A DNA stretch of 64,000 nt from Phototrophicus methaneseepsis (GCF_015500095.1 NZ_CP062983.1:1674001-1738000), one strand, 5' to 3'. Positions 35,314 through 44,630 are shown, counted from the stretch's first letter. A program made the numbers and translations. The notes: generated by a model not told the origin, from the letters alone.

Positions 35314-35356
35314 GTCATGACGGATAGGGCACGAAAGTGCCCTATTCATTCATGAC
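35314..35356 (+). other. two-tier hairpin with GAAA tetraloop inside the importer operon
   Basis: An inner 9-bp stem ATAGGGCAC/GTGCCCTAT (35324-35345) closed by a GAAA loop sits inside an outer 7-bp stem GTCATGA/TCATGAC (35314-35320, 35350-35356). It lies between the binding-protein stop and the first permease. No T-run follows, so it more likely protects the upstream mRNA end and lowers permease expression than acts as a full terminator. Confidence 0.7.
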
Positions 35357-35401
35357 CTTTTACACCGAGCGAAAGTCAAGCAAAAGTAAAGAGAGACTGT
35401 T

Positions 35402-36322
35402 ATGGCATCCATAGCAAGCCAAGGTATAGGGAGCCGCTTCCTGGAACTGCGGGCAAGCGTACGAAAAAATTGGTGGATTTATCTGACACTCGTCCCACCA
35501 TTTGCCTTGCTGACCGTATTTACGCTGGTGCCAATCGTTCAATCCTTTTTGTTAAGCTTCAAGAAATGGTCTCTGCGGAAAGAAACATGGATTGGGCTTG
35601 CAAACTACGAGCGATTGTTAACGGATCCCGTTTTTTGGAAAGCGATTGAAAACACACTGATTTATACGATCGTTGTGGTTTCGATCGGGTTGGCGATTGC
35701 GCTGCTCCTTTCGGAGTTGATTCGTCCCCTGCCGCGCCACACCCAGACGTTTTTCAAAGCCTCATTTTACCTGCCAAGCGTGGTTGCTGTCGTGGTGGTT
35801 GCGCTGGTATGGCGCTGGATTTACAACGCAAATTCTTACGGCCTGCTGAATTATCTGCTGTCGTTTATAGGGATGGACCCTGTACCCTGGCTGCAAGATA
35901 GTGCGACGGCTTTCCCGGCTTTGATGGCGACATCGCTGATCGGTGGGCAAGGGGCTTCCATTGTGCTCATCCTGGCTGCAATGGGCAACATCCCCAATCA
36001 CCTTTATGAATCGGCACGGCTAGATGGGTCAACGCGTTTTAGCGAATTCCGGTTTATCACAGTGCCTCTGCTCAAGCCTACGTTGCTGTACCTGACTGTG
36101 ATGAACACGATTTCTTCATTCCAGGTCTTCACGGGGATTTACCTGTTGACGAACGGCGGGCCAAACAATTCCACGACGACACTGGCCTTCTCTGTTTATC
36201 GGTCTGGATTTGTACAGTTCGATTTCGGCTACGCATCGGCTCAGGCTGTTATCTTGTTCCTGTTTATCGCTGTATTCACGGTTATTTTGTTCCGTTTTCT
36301 ATCTGATGAAGTGGAGTACTAA
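35402..36322 (+). CDS. sugar ABC transporter permease (MalF/UgpA type)
   Basis: A 306-residue inner-membrane permease with six hydrophobic segments (the first near residues 25-50, LTLVPPFALLTVFTLVPIVQ). The cytoplasmic EAA loop is YESARLDGSTRFSEFRFITVPLLKP, the contact site for the ATPase. The C-terminus ends LFRFLSDEVEY. Two bases separate its stop from the partner permease. It follows the binding-protein gene after a stable hairpin. Confidence 0.94.
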   Translation: MASIASQGIGSRFLELRASVRKNWWIYLTLVPPFALLTVFTLVPIVQSFLLSFKKWSLRKETWIGLANYERLLTDPVFWKAIENTLIYTIVVVSIGLAIALLLSELIRPLPRHTQTFFKASFYLPSVVAVVVVALVWRWIYNANSYGLLNYLLSFIGMDPVPWLQDSATAFPALMATSLIGGQGASIVLILAAMGNIPNHLYESARLDGSTRFSEFRFITVPLLKPTLLYLTVMNTISSFQVFTGIYLLTNGGPNNSTTTLAFSVYRSGFVQFDFGYASAQAVILFLFIAVFTVILFRFLSDEVEY

Positions 36323-36324
36323 AC

Positions 36325-37200
36325 ATGGCTTCGGCGACGAAAACCCAATCCACCCCATCAATCTTCAGTATGAGCCTGCCTAGGCCAGGGGGCTGCTTTG
36401 GATACATTGCCTACGGCATCCTCATCTTCTGGGCGATCCTGTCTTTGATGCCCCTCTTCTGGATGTTTTCAATTTCAGTGACGAATGTGGTCACACTGCT
36501 GAAGATGCCCCCTGATTTATTCCCGCACCCAATCACATTCGACAATTATCAGCGTCTTATTGAGGGCAGCAGCGTCCCGCGTTGGATGTTGAACAGTATG
36601 ATCGTGACCTTTACCAATACGGTGATCAGCATCTTTGTGAGCTCGTTTTATGGCTACATCTTCGCAAAGAAAGACTTCCCGGGCAAAAACTTGTTGTTTG
36701 GCATTTTAATCAGCACGATGATGGTCCCGTTCTTTGTGGTCGTCATCCCCGTGTTCTTGATCTTCCGCGACTTCCAACTCTTGAATTCACTCTGGGCGTT
36801 GATTATTCCCAGCATCTTCAGTGCATTTGGCGTCTTTTTGATGCGGCAGACGATTAAGACGCTGCCCGGTGAATTAATCGAAGCCGCGAAAATAGATGGC
36901 TGCTCCGAATTTGGGGTGTACTGGCGCATGATTTTGCCATTGATCAAGCCGGGCCTGGCGGTGTTAGGCATCTTTACCTTCGTTAATAGCTGGAACGATT
37001 TTTTCTGGCCGCTGATCGTTCTAAACGACCCGGATATGTTCACGTTACAAGTCGGGCTGCCGACGCTGCAAGGCCAGTGGACGGACTACGGCCTGGTGAT
37101 GGCTGCTTCCAGCATTGCGGCAATGCCTACGATTATCTTGTTCCTGGCATTCCAGCGTTATTTCTTGCAAGGCATTACCGTTGGCGCTATCAAGGGCTAA
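36325..37200 (+). CDS. sugar ABC transporter permease (MalG/UgpE type)
   Basis: A 291-residue second permease with six membrane segments and the EAA loop IEAAKIDGCSEFGVYWRMILPLIKPG. The C-terminal QRYFLQGITVGAIKG is the standard ending of this subfamily. With the previous gene it forms the membrane channel. The glycosidase gene starts 15 bases downstream, so uptake and cleavage are encoded on one transcript. Confidence 0.94.
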   Translation: MASATKTQSTPSIFSMSLPRPGGCFGYIAYGILIFWAILSLMPLFWMFSISVTNVVTLLKMPPDLFPHPITFDNYQRLIEGSSVPRWMLNSMIVTFTNTVISIFVSSFYGYIFAKKDFPGKNLLFGILISTMMVPFFVVVIPVFLIFRDFQLLNSLWALIIPSIFSAFGVFLMRQTIKTLPGELIEAAKIDGCSEFGVYWRMILPLIKPGLAVLGIFTFVNSWNDFFWPLIVLNDPDMFTLQVGLPTLQGQWTDYGLVMAASSIAAMPTIILFLAFQRYFLQGITVGAIKG

Positions 37201-37215
37201 AGAAAGTAGAAGAAC

Positions 37216-38640
37216 ATGAGCAGTACCTATCTCGGATTGCCTGTTCGTGGCGTCCGTGTCGACTTAAACGCGCCGCAAGGCCCCTGTGAATGGTGGCGGC
37301 ATACCTTAGGGCATGGGGGCATCAATACGCACCCACTGCCACAACATGTGGTGAATGGCGTCAAAAAGTTACAGCCGCGCCTGATCCGCATCTTCATCCA
37401 GGAAGCATTTAAAGTATACCCGGAGCATGGCCGCTTCGATTGGGCTTTGCTGGATGCCTACATGGCGTCTTTTGCAGCTACAGGTGCGAAGGTCGTCGCC
37501 TCAATCGACATCAAGCCCGCGCCGCTCTTCCCAGAGATCGACCATACCATCTGGATGCCCAACGATGTGGAAGAATGGCAGCAGGTTATCGCGGCTATGG
37601 TGCATCGCTATTCTGTCGAGAACCCGATTGTGACGTATTGGGAAATTGGCAACGAAACCGATATCGGCGAAGATGGTGGTACGCCTTACCTGATCCCGGA
37701 CCCGGATGATTATATGGCCTTCTATAAAATGACCATCAAGCCGATCCTGGAAGTATTCCCGGATGCAAAGGTGGGCGGCCCTGCTTCTTGCTGGATTGAT
37801 AATCAACCCCTTGTGGGGTTTGTAGAGCGCTGCCTTGAAGAAGGCGTGCGGCTGGATTTCATCTCGTGGCATCGCTATAACAATAACCCAGATATGCACG
37901 TGCTCGGTGTGGAAAAAGCAAAGAAGCGCCTGGAAGGCTTTGGCGATCATCGCCCGGAAATGCTCTATACAGAATGGGCCCCCAACTTCATGTCGGTTAA
38001 GGATGGCCTGGATCGGCATCAGGCCCTGCACAACCAGAATATTGCCATCCAGGAAACAGCCTCAGAGCCTTACCGTGCGGCCATCATCGCCGCATCAATC
38101 ATCGGTATGCTGGGCGCGGGCCTGGATTGGTCCTTCTACTATCACATCTGGGATCAGTGCTTTTACCCGGACGAATTTCGTTCGTTCTACTCCGAGCGTG
38201 GCCTTGGCCTGATGTATGAACATTGGAATGAAGTGCCGCATCGCTTTGGCGTGTTCGGCGTTGATGGCGAAGTACGCCCGCATTATTTTGTCTATCAAAT
38301 GCTGACGCATCTCGGCCCTGAGACGATTGCTGCTGAATCCGACGATCCGGCTGTCCGCCTGCTGGCGACGCGTGGCGAGGATGGGGCGAGCATCTTGCTG
38401 GTGAATTATGATCTTTCAGCAACTCGTGACCAGATCATACAATTATGCTTCCAGGACCCTGACCCAGGTGAAAAGTTGCTGACAGTGTACCGCATCGACA
38501 AGGATCAGAATTGGTCAGAAGAAACGCTGGAACTCCAGCCTGTGGAGCGTCGCACGGTTGTCACGATGGATGAATATCGTTGTCAGGTGTTGTTACCGGC
38601 GAATAGCGTCGTTCTCGTCAAACTGGTGAAGAAAGCATGA
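37216..38640 (+). CDS. GH39-like glycoside hydrolase
   Basis: A 474-residue cytosolic clan-A glycosidase. The barrel carries the acid/base E147 in YWEIGNETD and the nucleophile E253 in MLYTEWAPN, spaced as in retaining clan-A enzymes. FISWHRYNN between them and the C-terminal beta-sandwich (VYRIDKDQNWSEETLEL) match the GH39 beta-xylosidase/iduronidase layout. There is no signal peptide, so the substrate is an imported oligosaccharide. Its stop overlaps the deacetylase ATG by 4 bases. The exact linkage is not readable from sequence; xylosidase or a relative such as an arabinosidase are options. Confidence 0.82.
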   Translation: MSSTYLGLPVRGVRVDLNAPQGPCEWWRHTLGHGGINTHPLPQHVVNGVKKLQPRLIRIFIQEAFKVYPEHGRFDWALLDAYMASFAATGAKVVASIDIKPAPLFPEIDHTIWMPNDVEEWQQVIAAMVHRYSVENPIVTYWEIGNETDIGEDGGTPYLIPDPDDYMAFYKMTIKPILEVFPDAKVGGPASCWIDNQPLVGFVERCLEEGVRLDFISWHRYNNNPDMHVLGVEKAKKRLEGFGDHRPEMLYTEWAPNFMSVKDGLDRHQALHNQNIAIQETASEPYRAAIIAASIIGMLGAGLDWSFYYHIWDQCFYPDEFRSFYSERGLGLMYEHWNEVPHRFGVFGVDGEVRPHYFVYQMLTHLGPETIAAESDDPAVRLLATRGEDGASILLVNYDLSATRDQIIQLCFQDPDPGEKLLTVYRIDKDQNWSEETLELQPVERRTVVTMDEYRCQVLLPANSVVLVKLVKKA

Positions 38641-39344
38641 ATGTCGTCGCCATCTTTGCCCACCAGGATGATGAAATGCGCTGCCTGGGGACGATGTTGA
38701 AGTGCCGTGCCAGGGGCGATAAGCTCTTTTTCATCACATTGACGGACGGCTCAAAGGGCTTTGTTCAGAACCCAACCATCGACCGGGCAGAAGCTGCCGC
38801 AATCCGCGACCAGGAAATGCGCGATCTGGCTTCCCACCTTGGTGCTGAGTACATCAATATCGCTGAGCTGGATGAATTCTTATACGACACGCCAGAAGTC
38901 CGCATGAAGTTGATCGAAGCGATCCGGCAGACAGGCGCGGACCTGATCTTCACGCACTATAAAGAAGACTATAATCAGGATCATATCACAACGCATGATC
39001 TCGTCCTGCATTGTGCGATGCAATCCTGTTTGCCTGTGCTCGCAACCCCATCTGAACCCCTGGTGCGTCATCCAGCCGTGTTCATGGTAGAGCCGTTTGG
39101 TGCATTCCACTTCCCGGCGACATACTATGTAGATATCACAGATTATCAGACAGAAAAAATTGAATTGCTGCGGTTGCATGCTTCTCAGGAGATTGCGATG
39201 CAGCAAGCCGTGGGCGCAGGTATGGAAAAACTCTGTACAGGTATTGCGCTCTTTCGCGGTGAGCAAGTGGGTTGCACTTATGCTGAGGCCTTCGCGCCGA
39301 TGCTCTCTCGTGGCGCGCTGAAGCCCTATCCGGTCTTGCCCTAA
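38637..39344 (+). CDS. PIG-L family N-deacetylase
   Basis: A 235-residue zinc deacetylase of the PIG-L/LmbE family. The zinc motif is AHQDDE (H9, D12 with D11 as base), and the second His lies in DHITTHDLVLH. Family members remove acetyl groups from N-acetylglucosamine-type sugars. Coupled by a 4-base overlap to a GH39-like glycosidase, it may deacetylate the released sugar or an amino-sugar glycoside. It is the last gene of the importer transcript; a 15-base stem GCCCTA-AAA-TAGGGC overlaps its stop. Confidence 0.9.
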   Translation: MNVVAIFAHQDDEMRCLGTMLKCRARGDKLFFITLTDGSKGFVQNPTIDRAEAAAIRDQEMRDLASHLGAEYINIAELDEFLYDTPEVRMKLIEAIRQTGADLIFTHYKEDYNQDHITTHDLVLHCAMQSCLPVLATPSEPLVRHPAVFMVEPFGAFHFPATYYVDITDYQTEKIELLRLHASQEIAMQQAVGAGMEKLCTGIALFRGEQVGCTYAEAFAPMLSRGALKPYPVLP

Positions 39345-39607
39345 AATAGGGCGAGATGCTAGATGACCTATAGGGAGGTTGTCCTATCACGTTAGGGTTG
39401 CTGTAGATCGCTGCCCTATCGTTATGGATTGCCTATATGATGAATACAAGGATTCGTCAGCTTCCACGCTCGTAAAGATCATAATCTTAAGCCGATTGCT
39501 ATGATGGATGCCTGGGCATGCTCTTGGTAGATCCGGTCGGTGAGATCAGGCGTGGGCGCTGGCGACATGACGTTGAAGATTATCAAGCTGATTAAAGAGG
39601 ACACGAC

Positions 39608-40282
39608 ATGACGGTGAAATCACCCAATGACTTGACAGCACGCATATCGAACCTATATGTTGCCGCTGTTTCAGATGTGTTGGACGAACTGGGTATGCGC
39701 CACCAGGTGATGCACCATCGGCTGCGCCCCTTATTGCCAGATATGCATCACTGCGGGTTCATCGGTCGGGCGCGGACGTTTCGCTGGATGGAAATTGACT
39801 ACATTATCGAAGATGATCCTTATGGCCTTGAGATCGAAGCAATGGATTCCCTTGGGGAAGGTGATGTCGCGGTCCATTCAACCGACTATGGCGCTACGAA
39901 TGCGCCTTGGGGCGAGCTCATGTCCACTGTCGCTAAGCGCAATGGCTCTGTCGGTTGCATCTGCGATAGCCAGATACGGGATACCGTCAGGATCATTGAA
40001 ATGGGGTATCCCGTTTATTATGCCAATATCCGCCCCCTAGATTCTCAAGGGCGTGGGCGCTTGATGGCTTATGATGTGCCTGTGCGCTGCGGTGATGTGC
40101 TCGTCAATCCTGGTGAACTGATCTTTGCAGATTATGATGGGATTGTGGTTGTCCCTAAAGAAGTTGAGACGCAGGTGTTAGAACTCGCCCTGGAAAAAGC
40201 ACAGAAAGAAACGGATTCCCGGCGAGAAATTTTAGAAGGTAAGTCTCTGCGTGCCGTTTACGATAAATACGGCGTTCTGTAA
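39608..40282 (+). CDS. RraA-like protein (HMG aldolase family), copy 2
   Basis: A 224-residue paralogue of the protein at 27940-28614, the same length and alike over its whole span (for example MHHRLRPLLPDM, NAPWGELMSTVAKRNG, ICDSQIRD and IRPLDSQGRGR). I estimate about two-thirds identity by eye. It is 263 bases from the deacetylase gene and probably has its own promoter, with AAAGAGGACACG before the ATG. Having one copy at each end of the locus suggests duplication with separate regulation, or a hetero-oligomer. Confidence 0.85.
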   Translation: MTVKSPNDLTARISNLYVAAVSDVLDELGMRHQVMHHRLRPLLPDMHHCGFIGRARTFRWMEIDYIIEDDPYGLEIEAMDSLGEGDVAVHSTDYGATNAPWGELMSTVAKRNGSVGCICDSQIRDTVRIIEMGYPVYYANIRPLDSQGRGRLMAYDVPVRCGDVLVNPGELIFADYDGIVVVPKEVETQVLELALEKAQKETDSRREILEGKSLRAVYDKYGVL

Positions 40283-40375
40283 TAGCGTCATCGCGATAGA
40301 TACAAGAAGCAGGATACAAAATAGATGTATCAAAAGATGCTTCGCCCATGACGCTTCTTCGTTTCTGACAATAAG

Positions 40376-40406
40376 CGGGCAACCCATGCATACAGGGTTG
40401 CCCGCT
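40376..40406 (+). terminator. terminator-like hairpin after the second RraA-like gene
   Basis: A perfect 11-bp stem (GCGGGCAACCC with GGGTTGCCCGC) with a 9-base loop is followed by TGTTTACTCC. The U-run is short. It lies 93 bases past the stop codon and just outside the convergent lactonase gene. Confidence 0.7.
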
Positions 40407-40443
40407 GTTTACTCCAGTTCTTTAGACTGACTTTTAAAATCCC

Positions 40444-40465
40444 AAAACCAGCATGCGATGGTTTT
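40444..40465 (-). terminator. terminator overlapping the lactonase stop codon
   Basis: AAAACCA (40444-40450) and TGGTTTT (40459-40465) form a stem that includes the TAA of the minus-strand gene. TTTTGGGATTTT follows on that strand. The sequence is nearly identical to the hairpin at 43393-43414. Confidence 0.6.
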
Positions 40466-41369
40466 ATTGTGATGCCGCGCTGGTGTTGAGGTTGATCGCA
40501 TACAGAGAAGTCGTCGCCGTGATGTAGAGGCGGTTACCCTGTGGCCCACCGAAAGTGCAGTTGGAAATGACTTCTGGTACCCTGATTTTGCCAAGTAGGT
40601 CGCCGGATGCGGCATAGACCTGGATGCTATCGGCGGAACTCGTGAATAGATACCCATTTTTATCTAGGCGGAAGCCATCAGCCATGCCGGGGTCAATATG
40701 GCAGAATGTGCGGCCATTCGTCACGGATTGACCATCAACCACATCATAAACGCGGATGACGCGCTCGGCATCAGGATCATGCGAGCCGCCAGTGTCAGCG
40801 ACATACAGGCGCTGTTCATCAGGCGAAAAGGCCAGCCCATTAGGCTTTAACATATCGTCGATGAGCAGGGTTGTCTCACCGCTGATAGGATCATGACGGA
40901 AAACGTAGCAGCCGTCTAAATCAGGGTCGGATTCATAGCCTTCTTTGGTCCCTGGCAGGATGCCATAGGGCGGGTCCGTGAACCAGATGGTGCCATCGGA
41001 TTTGACGACGACATCATTGGGCGAGTTGAATTTTTTGCCCTGATAGTGATCGACGATCACCTGAATTGTGCCATCGTGCTCTGTGCGGGTGACACGGCGT
41101 CCGCCGTGCTCGCAAGTAACCATGCGCCCCTGTTGATCGAGTGTGTTGCCGTTGCTGTAGTTTGATGGCTCCCGGAAGATACTCGCTTCGCCTTTTTCTT
41201 CTGACCAGGCCCACATACGGTTGCCGGGTACATCACTCCACACGAGCAGGCCGCTTTTCAGGTAAACGGGGCCTTCCGCCCAGGTGCAATTGGTAACCAA
41301 CTTCTCCAGCTTCGCATCTGGCAGCAGCAAATCCTTGAAACGATCATCAAAAATCTCAAAATCTGACAT
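40464..41369 (-). CDS. SMP-30/gluconolactonase family protein
   Basis: A 301-residue six-bladed propeller enzyme that hydrolyses sugar lactones with a divalent metal. Metal and active-site positions are seen as Glu in TWAEGPVYL, Asn in NSPNDVVV and Asp in LYVADTGG. GTIWFTDPPYGI and KPNGLAFSPDEQRLY are also family-typical. It is cytosolic. It lies convergent to the second RraA-like gene at the edge of the carbohydrate locus and could open lactones formed by the dehydrogenase at 30817-31824. Confidence 0.92.
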   Translation of the reverse strand: MSDFEIFDDRFKDLLLPDAKLEKLVTNCTWAEGPVYLKSGLLVWSDVPGNRMWAWSEEKGEASIFREPSNYSNGNTLDQQGRMVTCEHGGRRVTRTEHDGTIQVIVDHYQGKKFNSPNDVVVKSDGTIWFTDPPYGILPGTKEGYESDPDLDGCYVFRHDPISGETTLLIDDMLKPNGLAFSPDEQRLYVADTGGSHDPDAERVIRVYDVVDGQSVTNGRTFCHIDPGMADGFRLDKNGYLFTSSADSIQVYAASGDLLGKIRVPEVISNCTFGGPQGNRLYITATTSLYAINLNTSAASQ

Positions 41370-41423
41370 GCTTGTTTTGTCTCAGTATAAATCATCAATA
41401 ACCAGGCCCTGATTATACCGAAC

Positions 41424-41455
41424 AAAAAACCGCCCGCACATGTGTACGGACGGTT
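41424..41455 (-). terminator. terminator of the secreted SH3 protein gene
   Basis: On the minus strand a 9-bp stem with one mismatch (AACCGTCCG with CGGGCGGTT, 10-base loop) runs into TTTTTTGTTC, about 60 bases past the stop codon at 41516. Confidence 0.82.
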
Positions 41456-41515
41456 GTCTCTTGTCGCTACTACCATAAGCTATATAGCTTTCCGTGTCCT
41501 GCTTGGGAGAGCGAG

Positions 41516-43171
41516 CTAGCCATTAATTATAAAGCGAGCAGGACGATTAGCGCGTTCAAGAGAATCCGATGTATCAACTACCAATGGCACCCCTACACCA
41601 ACCACAATGCCATTGGCATCATAGATAAGCGGTCGAGACAACTCAGCTAAAACATAGTATCGATCAAATTTAAACTTATTGGTAAAGTCGGGTTCTATCT
41701 CTTCTTTACTCAACATTTTTTCTAGAATGCTCACATAAATAGATGAGGCGTGCCAACCACTCGTCCCAGTCGAGGTATTAATAGACAGCGTCAATTTGCC
41801 GTCTTCCGCTATAGAAACGATGTCACCCGTATTCAAGTTGGTCATATCAGGTGCTCCATAGGTGCCCCCATTTGCAGGGAACTCTGGCGTCCGGCCATAC
41901 ACGATGTCTACACCCTGGCGCAGATCCCATGTTCGTTCTTCTGCTGTTACCATCACCGTCATTGGCATCTCCCCAGCATAGAAATCATCGCGCACCTGGA
42001 GTAGCTGCTCATCCGTGAGATTGGCTGTCCCATGTTTGAGAATCGCAAAGGCACCTAAAAAACTGTTTGTTAAGATTTCATCTGGATCATATGGATGGAC
42101 GCTCAAAGGAGATGCATCCAGGCTGCCCCTCACATCAGGTAAGGCCAGCCATTCTCTGCTGTCATCACCGGAACTATCAGGAGCAAGGCAGGCATAGTCA
42201 GGGTCCAGCACAGCCACACGCCCATCGTTTGGCTGAATAGCGTTTACCATTCCCCAATCCAGGCCGCCGTTATACGTCATATCGACTGACGCATCAATCT
42301 TGTAACGGTTGTCGAAGAAATCCGTATCTAGCAGAACCCGGACGAATCCGTTGGCGGTTGTAAACTGAGGTAAGGCCCAACCCGTTTTTTCCTTCCACAC
42401 CAGGGGATCATCTTCATAACCAGGCAGGGTCATGGTTAGCTCACCATTAGCACGCATCTGGAATTCGGGATTGGTCACATCAGCAACATATAACGTCCCA
42501 CCGATGAGGAACTTCACAAATTGTGGTAACTGGCTAGAAAGGTCCTCGACTTCTCTAACCCGCTGGAAAGCATAATAGTAGGGCGCGTCTTCGGTAGAAC
42601 CCAACTCGGCAAGCGCTTCTGATAATGTGTATGTTCTGAGCACTTCCGCATTTTTAGTTGGGATGGCGGTAATGAGCTGCTCAGCAACTGCTGAAGATGA
42701 ACTATTCACCTGATCAGATGTCAGCCCGACTTTATCATCGTGTGGGAAAGTATAAATGTACAGAGGCGTGCCCTCCAAACTCGTCAGTGAATCGACAAGG
42801 TTGGCATCTGTTGTTTCTGGCACGTCGATCTGGTGTATTTGTAACCAACCTTCCGTAAAACTACCGATAAGGCACAGATCCACAGGTACGCCGAGAATCC
42901 GAGCATTGTTATTGTTAGGAAGCGTTGCCGCTGTCTGGAAGCTTTCCGAAGGGCCCGTACGAAGGTTACGGGCAGAATGAATTATAACTTCATGTGTGGT
43001 CGTCAACTGGCCCGCCGCGTTTGGGATAGAAGCGATGCTCTCCCTATAAACTACGCGCATTGGCGCTTGCTCTTGGTTGTTATCCTCTACGGAAGTGTTC
43101 TGTGCCTCTGTCGTGCTGCCGAGAACTACCAGTAAAATTGCTGCAATGAAAGTTAATAATTCAGTTTTCAT
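41516..43171 (-). CDS. secreted protein of unknown function with SH3-like domain
   Basis: A 551-residue protein with a signal peptide (KTELLTFIAAILLVVLGSTTEA). Residues about 50-115 look like a bacterial SH3 domain (HEVIIHSARNLRTGPSESFQ, GVPVDLCLIGSFTEGWLQI). The rest is strand-rich and unrecognised, with several Asp/Gly turns and one Cys (DYACLAPD). A C-terminal segment repeats the pattern GDIVSIAEDGKLTLSINTSTGTSGW. It is AT-richer than the sugar genes, like the propeller/SH3 protein at 22884-24992, but I see no direct sequence match between the two. ATG 43171 has AGG upstream; a start at 43204 is less likely. Confidence 0.65.
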   Translation of the reverse strand: MKTELLTFIAAILLVVLGSTTEAQNTSVEDNNQEQAPMRVVYRESIASIPNAAGQLTTTHEVIIHSARNLRTGPSESFQTAATLPNNNNARILGVPVDLCLIGSFTEGWLQIHQIDVPETTDANLVDSLTSLEGTPLYIYTFPHDDKVGLTSDQVNSSSSAVAEQLITAIPTKNAEVLRTYTLSEALAELGSTEDAPYYYAFQRVREVEDLSSQLPQFVKFLIGGTLYVADVTNPEFQMRANGELTMTLPGYEDDPLVWKEKTGWALPQFTTANGFVRVLLDTDFFDNRYKIDASVDMTYNGGLDWGMVNAIQPNDGRVAVLDPDYACLAPDSSGDDSREWLALPDVRGSLDASPLSVHPYDPDEILTNSFLGAFAILKHGTANLTDEQLLQVRDDFYAGEMPMTVMVTAEERTWDLRQGVDIVYGRTPEFPANGGTYGAPDMTNLNTGDIVSIAEDGKLTLSINTSTGTSGWHASSIYVSILEKMLSKEEIEPDFTNKFKFDRYYVLAELSRPLIYDANGIVVGVGVPLVVDTSDSLERANRPARFIING

Positions 43172-43392
43172 GATATGACCTATAATTGCTGTTTTTAAAA
43201 ACACCTAAGAGTAACTATAACAAATATTACTGACAAATTGGCTCTATAAGCTTGAGGTTAACGAGAGGCTGGTTACAGCTTCAGGATGAGTGTTCAAAAT
43301 GAGTGTTCAAAGGGTTATTGAAGCTATGAGAAGATTTGGAAGATAGACATGTAAGGGCGATGATAGAGTCGTTGCCATGCCATTAAAACACA

Positions 43393-43414
43393 AAAACCAT
43401 CATGCGATGGTTTT
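43393..43414 (-). terminator. terminator after tRNA-Val
   Basis: A 9-bp perfect stem (AAAACCATC with GATGGTTTT, loop ATGC) is followed on the minus strand by TTTGTG (its arms also give TTTTTGTG). It lies 33 bases past the tRNA 3' end and differs by one base from the hairpin at 40444-40465. Confidence 0.78.
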
Positions 43415-43447
43415 GTGCGGGTTGGGCTGCTCGTTTAAAACAGCTTG

Positions 43448-43520
43448 TGGGCTGTACAGGACTCGAACCTGTAACCTCCTCGACGTCAACGAGGCGCTCT
43501 GCCAGTTGAGCTAACGGCCC
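43448..43520 (-). tRNA. tRNA-Val (anticodon GAC)
   Basis: A 73-base cloverleaf is read on the minus strand. The acceptor stem is GGGCCGT with ACAGCCC (one C-A mismatch at pair 5), the D arm is GCTCAACTGGCAGAGC, the anticodon stem is CCTCG with CGAGG around loop TTGACGT, and the T arm is ACAGG-TTCGAGT-CCTGT. The anticodon GAC reads Val codons GUC and GUU. The discriminator is A and the 3' CCA is not encoded. It stands alone, followed by a terminator. Confidence 0.95.
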
Positions 43521-43580
43521 AATGTGTCATAAGTATACACACCTCCGGGTGTTTTTCAAGAGTGGAGGTGTCAACAGATT

Positions 43581-44630
43581 TCATGCGCCGTGAGCGGGGT
43601 AATTGCTGGAATCGCGCACAATCAAGCGTGTCGGGAGTTCGACGTGCAGGGCCTCTGGTACTTGACCACGAACCAGGCTCAGGAGAATCTCGGCAGCAAT
43701 ACGCCCGCGCTCAATATCGGAGCCGTGTACGCTCGTCAGGGCGGGCGTCGCATAGCGTGCCAATTGAATATCATCAAAGCCGACGACGGCCACATCCTGG
43801 GGGATCCGCAAGCCGCGCTCTTCAATGGCAGCCATCGCCCCAAATGCGACGACATCATTCAGACCGAAGATCGCCGTTGGCGGCTGCGATAGGTCGAGCA
43901 ATTTCTCCGCGGCGGCATATCCACTGGCGGCATTATAATTCGCATAAGCAATCAGGGATGGATCGAAGTGAAGGCCATTTTCTTGCAGCACATCAACGTA
44001 GGTTTGCAGCCGCTTGCGCGCCCCAAATGCATGATCTTCCGGCGCATAACTGATAGCTCCAATGCGCTTGTGGCCCATCTCAATGAGGTGTGTCATAACC
44101 TGATGCACGCCGGAGAGGCCTGCTGCTGTGACGGATGGCACCAGCGGGTCAAGATTCGTCAGGGACACAATCGGATAGCCATCTTGCGCCAGCGCGCGCA
44201 TGGTACGGACGTCTTCTGGCGAGGGGTGATAAGCTGCGATGATCAATCCGGCAGCGGCACGCCCTCGTACCAATGAATTCGATGTTTCTTTGACGTTGAT
44301 ACCATCCGTGAGCTCCACAATGACGCGCAGCCCTGCCGGACGCATGATTTGCATGATGCCCGTCAGCAGAGACGCCACATAGACATCCAGTAAAACCTGT
44401 TCGTGGGGCTGTGTCAGGACGAGGCCAATATTATCGCTGACACCGCGTGCCAGCATCCGCGCAGCAGAATCGCGCACGTAGCCGAGTTCTTCGGCGGCAC
44501 GCAGTACACGAGCCGCTGTTTCTTCACTGATGTTGGCTTCCTGGACGTTATTTAAGACGAACGACACCGTTGTCTGCGAGACCCCGGCTCGTTCAGCGAC
44601 CATTTTGCTCGTGACACGCCGCTTTGTCAT
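43581..44630 (-). CDS. LacI family transcriptional regulator
   Basis: A 349-residue repressor. The helix-turn-helix is [23 protein letters not shown] (shown here by its ends [11 protein letters not shown] and [11 protein letters not shown]), the hinge helix is [11 protein letters not shown], and residues 65-340 form the periplasmic-binding-protein-like sugar sensor ([69 protein letters not shown]). It is the second gene of a two-regulator unit, 5 bases after the DeoR/LacI chimera. No sugar genes are coupled to it, so targets lie elsewhere, possibly the nearby carbohydrate loci. Confidence 0.94.
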   Translation of the reverse strand: MTKRRVTSKMVAERAGVSQTTVSFVLNNVQEANISEETAARVLRAAEELGYVRDSAARMLARGVSDNIGLVLTQPHEQVLLDVYVASLLTGIMQIMRPAGLRVIVELTDGINVKETSNSLVRGRAAAGLIIAAYHPSPEDVRTMRALAQDGYPIVSLTNLDPLVPSVTAAGLSGVHQVMTHLIEMGHKRIGAISYAPEDHAFGARKRLQTYVDVLQENGLHFDPSLIAYANYNAASGYAAAEKLLDLSQPPTAIFGLNDVVAFGAMAAIEERGLRIPQDVAVVGFDDIQLARYATPALTSVHGSDIERGRIAAEILLSLVRGQVPEALHVELPTRLIVRDSSNYPAHGA

